A DNA stretch of 7,087 nucleotides, taken from positions 1-7,087 of the forward strand of contig JBBIRO010000070.1 of assembly GCA_037441775.1 (NCBI GenBank). The letters are read 5' to 3'. The position numbers and the translations under genes were made by a program. A model generated the notes under the pieces. The model was not told the DNA's origin, ran no database searches, and saw nothing but the letters and a program-made list of their open reading frames with translations. This DNA comes from CAMTWB01 sp037441775. Its GTDB lineage: Bacteria > Desulfobacterota > Syntrophia > Syntrophales > CAMTWB01. Of this stretch, positions 1 to 4,914 are shown piece by piece; positions within the stretch are counted from its first letter, which is position 1, and each line of letters begins with the position of its first letter.

Positions 1-1
1 T

Positions 2-556
2 CAGGGGACAATCGTTGCCGTCCCGGAGGCCTGTCCCGAAGCCTTGGCGGTGGGAGAGCGCCGGGCGCCGGGTTGGTCCGACCTCAACCGGGCCTTTCCT
101 GACTCCGTGGGCAGGGGCTATACCCGGAGAGCGGCGACAAACCACCCCCCCTTAGTTGCTTTTGACCCGGCTATAGTCAGGGCGCAAGCGTTAATGGATT
201 TCATTGCCGCCGAAAGGCCCGGACTGGTTTTAGACCTCCACGAAAGTAACATTTTGTGGACGGAAGGTTACGGGCCGTCACTGGTTATGCCACGAAACGC
301 GGCAGGGGCCGAAACTGTCCTGCGACTTCTGGAGCTTCCGGAATTGGCGGGCTTCTCTTTCACCGGCCCACCGCCCCGGGGAAGCCTGGCGGCAGCCGTA
401 AACGATATTCTGGGCATTCGGTCGCTCATCGTCGAGGTCCCCGGCTCTCTTTGCCGGGAGGCTCGCCTGGCCGCTTACCTGCGGGTCATTAAAGCCGCCT
501 GGATAATTATGAGTGCTGACGGCTCCGTAAATACTCACCCCCTCCCTATCCCTTGA
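2..556 (+). CDS. M14-type zinc hydrolase, succinylglutamate desuccinylase/aspartoacylase-like (5' partial)
   Basis: The frame is open from the window edge, so the N-terminus, including the usual first two zinc ligands (HxxE), lies outside. 184 residues are visible. They start with GTIVAVP, then DLNRAFP (visible residues 27-33), which matches the Asn-Arg substrate-binding motif of this family. LDLHES follows, with His80 the expected third zinc ligand, and SLIVEVPG gives Glu145, the likely catalytic glutamate. Family members cleave N-acyl or amide bonds of acidic amino acids (succinylglutamate, N-acetylaspartate) or trim peptides. The exact substrate here is unknown. The gene lies directly upstream of pgsBCW on the same strand, so a role in trimming or releasing poly-gamma-glutamate or a related glutamyl product is possible but inferred. 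The last residues (THPLPIP) are encoded by a palindromic repeat that contains the stop codon, so the natural C-terminus may have been altered by repeat insertion. A TTG at 44 is internal to the family-like sequence and is not the start. Confidence 0.77.
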   Translation, partial: QGTIVAVPEACPEALAVGERRAPGWSDLNRAFPDSVGRGYTRRAATNHPPLVAFDPAIVRAQALMDFIAAERPGLVLDLHESNILWTEGYGPSLVMPRNAAGAETVLRLLELPELAGFSFTGPPPRGSLAAAVNDILGIRSLIVEVPGSLCREARLAAYLRVIKAAWIIMSADGSVNTHPLPIP

Positions 557-576
557 TGGGAGAGGGAGGGGGTGAG
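534..576. repeat. GC-rich palindrome (REP-like), 19-bp arms
   Basis: The left arm CTCACCCCCTCCCTATCCC (534-552) pairs with 558-576 over 19 positions with one A-G mismatch (548/562). The loop is TTGAT. The hydrolase stop codon TGA (554-556) lies in the loop. Such CTCACCCC...GGGGTGAG palindromes resemble dispersed intergenic repeats known in many bacteria. Copy number cannot be seen from one window. As RNA it would form a very stable stem that could stabilise the upstream mRNA end or attenuate readthrough into pgsB. There is no T-tract directly after it, so it is not a classical intrinsic terminator. Confidence 0.8.
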
Positions 577-623
577 AATGATAATAGCCCTAATTTTCTG
601 CTGCTTGGCTTGTCATCGCCCTT

Positions 624-648
624 TTCCCCTCCCTCAAGGGGAGAGGAA
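624..648. repeat. Second, shorter palindrome related to 534-576, inverted
   Basis: TTCC (624-627) pairs with GGAA (645-648). After one C-A mismatch, CTCCCT (629-634) pairs with AGGG plus AG across a one-base bulge, leaving loop CA. Its reverse complement reads CCTCTCCCCTTGAGGGAGGGG, which resembles the core of the first palindrome (CCCTATCCCTTGATGGGAGAG). The two therefore look like related units in opposite orientation about 50 bases apart, a REPIN/BIME-like arrangement. The right arm supplies the only purine-rich, Shine-Dalgarno-like sequence (GAGAGGA, 641-647) in front of pgsB, so folding could affect pgsB translation if a TTG at 660 is used. Confidence 0.6.
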
Positions 649-683
649 TAATTACTTTTTTGCAAAGTCGTCAATATGAGCCA

Positions 684-1872
684 ATGAGGACCGTGAACAT
701 CTACCTGACGATAGGGCTTGTATCCATTGGGGTTGCCCTGGGTTTTCTGATTCTGGAGCGCCTGGGGTTAAAAATAGCCCGACGCCGCTTGCGGGCGGTC
801 ATTCATGTGAACGGAACCCGTGGCAAGTCGGCGGTGACCCGGATGGTGCACGCCATCTTGCGGGAGGCCGGATACCGAGCGTGGGGCAAGACCACCGGCA
901 CCCAGGCCAGGCTTCTTTTTCCTGACGGCCGTGAAACCATCATCCGCAGGTGGGGTCCCCCCAACGTTCGGGAGCAGAGAAACATGCTGCTTAGGGCCGC
1001 TGTGTCCGGAGCGGATGCCCTGGTTTTCGAATGTAACGCCGTTACTCCGGAGCTGCAATTGGTCTCGACCACCTTTTTAGACCCCGATCTCACGGTGATA
1101 ACCAATGCCCGGACGGATCACCGGCCGGAGCAGGGAACAGCCGATGATGCGGCCATNNNNNNNNNNNNNNNNNNNNNCCGTTGCAACTTCAGACTTAAAT
1201 CGGCGTACCTTCTGGGAAAACGCGGCTGCCGAAAGGGGCGCCCGCTTCTTCTTTGTCGCTCCCGAAGCAGGCGAGGGATTGGCAGCTCTGTCCGAAAATG
1301 CCGCCTGTGCCCTGGCGGCGGCTGATTGGTTGGGCCTTTCCCGTAAGCGGGCGTCACGGGCAATCAGATCTTACCGCGCTGACCCCGGGGCCTTTCAGCT
1401 TTTTTCCTGGCGGGAACCGGACGGATGCCACATCTGGTTTGCCGATGCCACCGCCGCCAACGACCCTGAATCGACGGATCGGCTCGTTACTTTGGCCTTT
1501 GATACGGCCGCAAGGCAGGGCTTGACCGTCGCCTACCGCATTTTGGCGGTGGCAATCCGTCCGGACCGTCCGGACCGCTCGCTTCTGTTTGCCGACTATG
1601 CCGCGGAAAGATGTTGCGCCGGCGGTATCTTCGACGAAGCGTTTTTTTTAGGATCCCCGCCGCCGGCCGCCCGCGTAACGATGAAACGTTCGGGGGCTCC
1701 ATTTCGAGTTATCCCCCGGCCGGAAAATATCCTGGCGGATATTAGAGTTGGCCAGTACGACCGGGACATTTTTTTTGTTGCAGCGGGAAACCGCCAGGGT
1801 CTCGGAGAAAAACTGCGCGATTGGGCCTTGGCGCGCTTTGCGGCGGGAGCTGACGGAGCAAAATTAGTATGA
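684..1872 (+). CDS. pgsB: Poly-gamma-glutamate synthase PgsB/CapB, interrupted by an assembly gap
   Basis: This is the ATP-dependent amide ligase of the Mur-ligase superfamily that polymerises glutamate through gamma-carboxyl bonds on the inner membrane face. An N-terminal hydrophobic segment (about residues 6-24) is followed by the P-loop NGTRGKS (43-49), then GKTTGTQARLLF, GPPNVREQ, FECNAVTPE and NARTDH (Asp145-His146), in the family order. After the gap come FADATAANDPEST, RPDRPDRS and VAAGNRQG, matching the C-terminal ADP-binding domain. The visible parts give about 387 residues, close to the family's usual 390-400. The frame before the N run (684 frame) and after it (1180 frame) differ by the written gap length, so the run of 21 N is not the true length; this is an assembly defect, not evidence of a pseudogene. 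ATG 684 gives a normal N-terminus but has no good ribosome binding site. A TTG at 660, 12 bases after GAGAGGA, is the alternative. The stop overlaps pgsC by ATGA. Confidence 0.9.
1157..1177. other. Assembly gap (21 N) inside pgsB
   Basis: The run follows ...GCGGCCAT and precedes CCGTTGC... The last base before it is the second position of an ATn codon, and the first base after it is the second position of an nCC codon. For one continuous pgsB the true gap must therefore be 3k+2 bases, which 21 is not. By comparison with the family from memory, roughly a dozen residues are missing between the DH motif region and the next conserved segment. Confidence 0.95.
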
Positions 1873-2315
1873 GCCCTGAAGCATACCTGGTTGGCGGGGT
1901 CATTTTGTCTCTGATTTTTTTTGAAGTGACCGATGTGTCCCCCGGGGGGCTCCTTGTCCCGGGCTTTATAGCGCTTTGCTTAGAATTAGGCCGGACTGAT
2001 AAGCTCTTATTGGTGGTAGCGATTGCCATTGCAACGGCGCTAATCGTGAGTTTCGCGGGCCGCTTTCTGATCTTCTTCGGAAGAAGGCGGTTTGCGGTTT
2101 TCCTTCTTGCGGGCTTTGCTATCCGGGTGATCGTTGAGGCGGCCCTGCCCGGGGTTGATTCTTCATTATCTGCTCTGGAGGCTATTGGGTGGCTGGTGCC
2201 GGGAATTCTGGCATCCGACTTAAACCGACAGGGAGCGCTCTCCACCTTTTCGGCGCTGGCGGCGGTGACGGCCCTGTTAAAGCTTGTGTCCATGGCCGCG
2301 ACAGGAAATCTATGA
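1869..2315 (+). CDS. pgsC: Poly-gamma-glutamate biosynthesis membrane protein PgsC/CapC
   Basis: This 148-residue integral membrane protein is the obligate partner of PgsB in the polymerase complex, and its length matches the family (about 149). Likely hydrophobic spans are at residues 5-23, 27-40, 44-64, 76-95, 101-117 and 125-143. Family hallmarks are LSLIFFE near the start, GGLLVPG (26-32), GRRRFA (71-76), IGWLVPGILA (106-115) and the RQG motif (120-122). The start is ATG 1869, overlapping the pgsB stop as ATGA, with GGAG at 1855-1858 ten bases upstream. The end overlaps pgsW in the same way. This layout indicates translational coupling, as expected for subunits made in fixed ratio. Nothing looks broken. 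Confidence 0.95.
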   Translation: MSPEAYLVGGVILSLIFFEVTDVSPGGLLVPGFIALCLELGRTDKLLLVVAIAIATALIVSFAGRFLIFFGRRRFAVFLLAGFAIRVIVEAALPGVDSSLSALEAIGWLVPGILASDLNRQGALSTFSALAAVTALLKLVSMAATGNL

Positions 2316-3406
2316 ATATCAAGTACTTGTCAATAATAAACCCGCCTCGCCCTCCTAAGAACCTCCTGTTTTTTGCCCTCTGCGCTTTTTTGGTTGGCTG
2401 GGCCTTCATTGCTTATGCCTGCGTTAATTTGCTTCCGCTTGATCCCGCGGCCCTGGAGGCGGCCCGGGTTCAGACCCGGGTCATCGAAGCCACGTTAGCC
2501 GGCGCATCCGCTCGGGGTTTGATTATTGACCCAAAATATGACCGTAACATAACAGGCATGATTGGCGAGGCGCATTCCGGTCTGACGAGCACACTGGGAA
2601 GCCTTCCGGCTAAACGCACGGCCGCCAGCCCGGACGCGGCTGCCCTTTTGGTCCGCTTGCTTCGTGAGGCCAACGTGGGCAGGGGCTCCCTGGTGGCAAT
2701 TAACGCATCGGGATCGTTTCCGGGTTTCGCTTTGGCTGCCGTCTCAGCCTGTGGCGCCCTCGGAGCCGACGCGGTGCTGGTTCTTTCCATCGGATCATCA
2801 AGCTGGGGGGCAAACACACCTGAGTACACTGTTTTCGACATGTTTACCGCTGCCCGGGAGCGTCAGGCTTTTCCCGCTGGTTATCCGGCAGAAGTAGCCG
2901 CGGTCTCTCCCGGTGGCGCCCAGGATCAGGGGCTCGACCTTAACCGGGACGACATCGAAAAGGTGCTAAAGAGGGTGGAGTCATCCGGCGTTCGCGTTAT
3001 CCGTGCCGGCTCGCTGGAAGAGAGCGTGCAAACCAGAATGGCGATTTATCGCGCCCGCGGGGAACCGGACATACTTCTTGGCATTGGTGGAAACTACTCA
3101 AGTTCCGGCGCCGACCCGGATTGGTCAAACTATTCAGGATTGATTCCGCCTTGGCGCAATCACAAGATAGCGGGAACCGGGCTTGTCCAGGATTTTTTAC
3201 GGGCCGGCAAACCGGTGCTTCAGATTCTCGATATCGCCGACCTCGCGGTTCGATACGGCGTTCCCTTCGATCCTTTTCCTTTGCTATCTCCCGGAACCCA
3301 AGCGGTATATCGAAACGGAAATGCCAACCCCCTTTTCGTTGTGCTGCCGCCATTAACTTCGCTGGGGTTGTATTTTTTCTTAAGGAGAAAACGGGGCGGG
3401 AAATAA
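2312..3406 (+). CDS. pgsW: Poly-gamma-glutamate system protein PgsW
   Basis: A 364-residue protein matching the 'poly-gamma-glutamate system protein' family found next to pgsB and pgsC in species that lack the Bacillus-type layout. An N-terminal transmembrane segment (about residues 18-39) and a C-terminal one (about 341-357, followed by RRKRGGK) bracket a large soluble region. By the positive-inside rule the basic tail is cytoplasmic and the central domain is probably extracytoplasmic. The domain carries glycine/serine-rich motifs NASGSFPG (131-138), IGSSSWGAN (160-168) and GIGGNYSSSG (257-266), typical of the family. Its biochemical activity is not established to my knowledge; a part in export or anchoring of the polymer is inferred from membrane topology and gene order. 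ATG 2312 overlaps the pgsC stop as ATGA and has AGGA five bases upstream. The frame stays open further upstream inside pgsC, but an earlier start would double-code that gene and lose the membrane-anchor N-terminus. Confidence 0.9.
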   Translation: MNIKYLSIINPPRPPKNLLFFALCAFLVGWAFIAYACVNLLPLDPAALEAARVQTRVIEATLAGASARGLIIDPKYDRNITGMIGEAHSGLTSTLGSLPAKRTAASPDAAALLVRLLREANVGRGSLVAINASGSFPGFALAAVSACGALGADAVLVLSIGSSSWGANTPEYTVFDMFTAARERQAFPAGYPAEVAAVSPGGAQDQGLDLNRDDIEKVLKRVESSGVRVIRAGSLEESVQTRMAIYRARGEPDILLGIGGNYSSSGADPDWSNYSGLIPPWRNHKIAGTGLVQDFLRAGKPVLQILDIADLAVRYGVPFDPFPLLSPGTQAVYRNGNANPLFVVLPPLTSLGLYFFLRRKRGGK

Positions 3407-3434
3407 ACCGGCCTGCTTCTTAAAACGAGAATGT

Positions 3435-3476
3435 AGGGCGCGCCTGGACTTTGCATTCGATTCGGCGCGTTACCCT
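3435..3476 (+). terminator. GC-rich hairpin after pgsW, possible terminator
   Basis: AGGGCGCGCC (3435-3444) pairs with GGCGCG (3464-3469) and CCCT (3473-3476), with a three-base bulge (TTA) and a 19-base loop. It begins 28 bases after the pgsW stop, where the pgs operon is expected to end. The T-run after it is poor (TTTGC, partly in the stem), so it may only slow polymerase or protect the 3' end. Confidence 0.3.
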
Positions 3477-3596
3477 TTGCTAAGGTACCCTGCGATTCGA
3501 ATAACTTGGTCAATTGTCAATAGTAAAGATTTGATAATCACATAAAAGGCACCTCCCGCTAGACTTGCGAAACAACAATTGGACAGGGCAAGGAGC

Positions 3597-3633
3597 CGAC
3601 CCTTTTCTCGTCCGCGAACGCAGAAAAGGGTCG
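3597..3633. repeat. Perfect 12-bp inverted repeat in non-coding DNA
   Basis: CGACCCTTTTCT (3597-3608) and AGAAAAGGGTCG (3622-3633) are exact reverse complements around a 13-base loop, in which CGT and ACG could pair further. No T-tract follows on the plus strand. Outside it, ATTTGATAA (3529-3537) and CTCCC (3553-3557) are matched by GGGAG (3644-3648) and TTATCAAAT (3649-3657) in nested order, so the stretch could fold as one larger RNA or be the remains of a small mobile element. Function unknown. Confidence 0.65.
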
Positions 3634-3786
3634 ACAGGAATGAGGGAGTTATCAAATTCGAATAATCTCCTCCTATCCGCTGCGACCTCAAAAACAAGGC
3701 GACTACCATTGCGTTAGAAGAACAAGTTTCTTGCGGGGAATATATTTTTATCACTTGACAAGGGGCCGGGTAACGGGTGACCCCGC

Positions 3787-3914
3787 ATTTGATCGGGAAC
3801 NNNNNNNNNNNNNNNNNNNNNNNNNNNNNNNNNNNNNNNNNNNNNNNNNNNNNNNNNNNNNNNNNNNNNNNNNNNNNNNNNNNNNNNNNNNNNNNNNNNN
3901 ATTTGATCGGGAAC
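3787..3914. other. 100-N scaffold gap flanked by a duplicated 14-mer
   Basis: The N run is 3801-3900, a typical default scaffold-gap size. ATTTGATCGGGAAC occurs immediately before it (3787-3800) and immediately after it (3901-3914). The simplest reading is that two contig ends overlap by 14 bases and were not merged, so there may be no missing sequence. The alternative is an unassembled element with a target duplication, or a collapsed tandem repeat. Confidence 0.9.
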
Positions 3915-3917
3915 CGC

Positions 3918-3946
3918 TTGCATAAAACGGAAAACACGAATATGAT
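3918..3946 (+). promoter_or_regulatory. Sigma70-type promoter for the tautomerase gene
   Basis: A -10 box TATGAT (3941-3946, five of six to TATAAT) lies 17 bases after TTGCAT (3918-3923, a weak -35). Transcription would start near 3953, leaving a leader of about 23 bases that includes the AAAGGAG ribosome binding site. The spacer carries AAAACGGAA, which also occurs before the acyl-CoA ligase operon. Confidence 0.5.
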
Positions 3947-3975
3947 TGTTCCTAAGACAAAACAAAGGAGCCACC

Positions 3976-4173
3976 ATGCCTTATATTAACATCAAGGTAA
4001 CCAATGAAAATCTGACCGCCGAGGCAAAGGAAAAACTGATTGCAGGCGCGACACAACTGTTGGTTGATGTACTAGGGAAAAACCCGAAAACCACCTTTGT
4101 CATCATCGACGAGGTCGACACGGACAACTGGGGAGTTGGCGGAGAATCAGTTACCAACATCAGAAAACGCTAA
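3976..4173 (+). CDS. 4-oxalocrotonate tautomerase family protein
   Basis: A 65-residue protein beginning Met-Pro-Tyr-Ile-Asn. After Met removal the N-terminal proline is the general base of this superfamily, which moves protons between keto and enol forms of small acids. The length matches the short 4-OT subunits that assemble as hexamers (or heterohexamers). The C-terminal DEVDTDNWGVGGESV matches a known subgroup, with Trp51 (counted from Pro1) near the position of the canonical active-site Phe50. The canonical catalytic arginines 11 and 39 are not present at these positions (Asn11 and Thr39), so it probably does not act as classical 4-oxalocrotonate tautomerase, and the substrate is unknown. 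ATG 3976 is chosen because AAAGGAG (3964-3970) sits five bases upstream and the start gives the essential Pro1; a TTG at 3946 would not. It stands alone with its own promoter. Confidence 0.93.
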   Translation: MPYINIKVTNENLTAEAKEKLIAGATQLLVDVLGKNPKTTFVIIDEVDTDNWGVGGESVTNIRKR

Positions 4174-4329
4174 ACTGGGCGACAGCGGTAAAAACAGCAA
4201 GTTAATTACAAGGTTGGTCCTTTAGCTGCGTCATCGCCACATTTCGGAATTCCGGGAACATCCGTTTGCCGCCCCAAGTTCCGATAAGGTAAGTCCTACG
4301 CCCTATACTTAGACGGCCTTTGCAGAAGA

Positions 4330-4362
4330 TTCCGGTTTGGGTCAACGGGGCCGGCCCCGGAA
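4330..4362. repeat. Nested palindrome TTCCGG...CCGGAA with GGGGCCGGCCCC
   Basis: TTCCGG (4330-4335) is the reverse complement of CCGGAA (4357-4362). Inside lies GGGGCCGGCCCC (4347-4358), a perfect 12-bp palindrome sharing two bases with the outer right arm, so the two structures are mutually exclusive. No T-tract follows. It could be a protein-binding site or a 3' structure of the tautomerase transcript, though it lies about 160 bases after that stop. Confidence 0.5.
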
Positions 4363-4819
4363 CAGTATAAACGTTGCATTGCCTTTACGGCGCGCGCAGT
4401 CCCCAGACGGCATGGCGAGGGCGGAAAGATCTTTATTTCGGCAGATATATTTGTTCATACAACTTGCTTTCATATGGTCCCAATCGTCAGGACCGTTTCC
4501 TTCGAATAGTCAAGTTCGCCTTTCTCGCAGTTTTTGCTTTGTATGTCTATACTCCCTGAAGGCGTCTCTTGCTGTAGCTCACCCCCCCTTCTATCGGGAA
4601 ACCGGAAATCTTGTTTACGCGTCTTTACCGCCGTCCGGACAAGGCGCCCGTCAATGTTCTAAATACAATAGGCTATTATCCACTTGTGAAGACCTAAGCC
4701 AATGTAGTAAAGCGCGCTTAAGGGAACCTCCTTGCGGCTTGCTTCCGGAGGCGGCCATCTCGATTAAGTATCTTGCTTCAAGTTTCTTGCTCCGCCTGGA
4801 TGTTTCCTAAAAACCTTTC

Positions 4820-4884
4820 TTGCTTATGCATTAAAACGGAACAAATAATTGGAGATATAAGAAGCCAAATTATATAATGTCTCC
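4820..4884 (+). promoter_or_regulatory. acdA: Promoter region of the acyl-CoA ligase operon
   Basis: The best -10 is a perfect TATAAT (4873-4878), 18 bases after TTGGAG (4849-4854). Transcription would start near 4885, about 30 bases before the start codon. GGAGA (4851-4855) and TCTCC (4880-4884) form an inverted repeat bracketing this promoter and could be an operator. A second, upstream possibility is TTGCTT (4820-4825), 18 bases, AATAAT (4844-4849). Its spacer holds AAAACGGAA, as in the tautomerase promoter. Confidence 0.5.
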
Positions 4885-4914
4885 TGAAATCCCAATATTT
4901 TTGAAGGAACTGCG

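Larger units (their letters stand above)
3407..3975. other. Intergenic region with inverted repeats and a scaffold gap
   Basis: There are 569 bases between pgsW and the tautomerase gene, 100 of them N. I see no credible gene: a minus-strand frame covering 3470-3937 crosses the N run, has no ribosome binding site and matches no family I know. The region holds two hairpins (3435-3476 and 3597-3633), a 10-base direct repeat ATTCGAATAA (3495-3504 and 3656-3665), the gap with duplicated flanks, and a promoter at its right end. Confidence 0.7.
4174..4914. other. Long intergenic region without a supported gene
   Basis: These 741 bases separate the tautomerase from the acyl-CoA ligase operon. A frame open over 4337-4810 (157 codons from a TTG) has no ribosome binding site and a Ser/Arg/Leu/Cys-rich composition typical of chance translation, and I recognise no domain. 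I also looked for remnants on the minus strand and found nothing. The region contains palindromes CGGAATTCCG (4245-4254) and GGGGCCGGCCCC (4347-4358), a small inverted repeat GGTCC/GGACC (4476-4494), CCTCC/GGAGG (4727-4751), six CTTGCT hexamers, and promoters at its right end. It could be a decayed gene or hold a small RNA. Confidence 0.65.

Noticed and set aside
534..576. Intrinsic terminator after the hydrolase
   Set aside because: The stem is very strong but lacks a following T-tract and resembles a dispersed palindromic repeat; called a repeat.
1742..2293. 183-codon minus-strand frame opposite pgsC
   Set aside because: It is a shadow of the GC-biased pgsC/pgsB coding strand; the plus-strand genes have clear family motifs.
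2189..2311. Upstream extension of the pgsW frame into pgsC
   Set aside because: The ATG at 2312 with ATGA overlap and AGGA gives the expected membrane-anchor N-terminus; the extension only double-codes pgsC.
3515..3538. Promoter TTGTCA...GATAAT
   Set aside because: The boxes are only 13 bases apart and no gene follows on that strand within a reasonable distance.
3495..3665. CRISPR-like array from the repeated ATTCGAATAA
   Set aside because: There are only two 10-base copies 161 bases apart, with no regular spacers.
3470..3937. Minus-strand open frame after pgsW
   Set aside because: It runs across 100 N and the perfect hairpin, lacks a ribosome binding site and resembles no known protein.
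4337..4810. 157-codon plus-strand open frame in the intergenic region
   Set aside because: It starts with TTG without a ribosome binding site, has a chance-like composition and no recognisable domain; kept only as part of the intergenic description.
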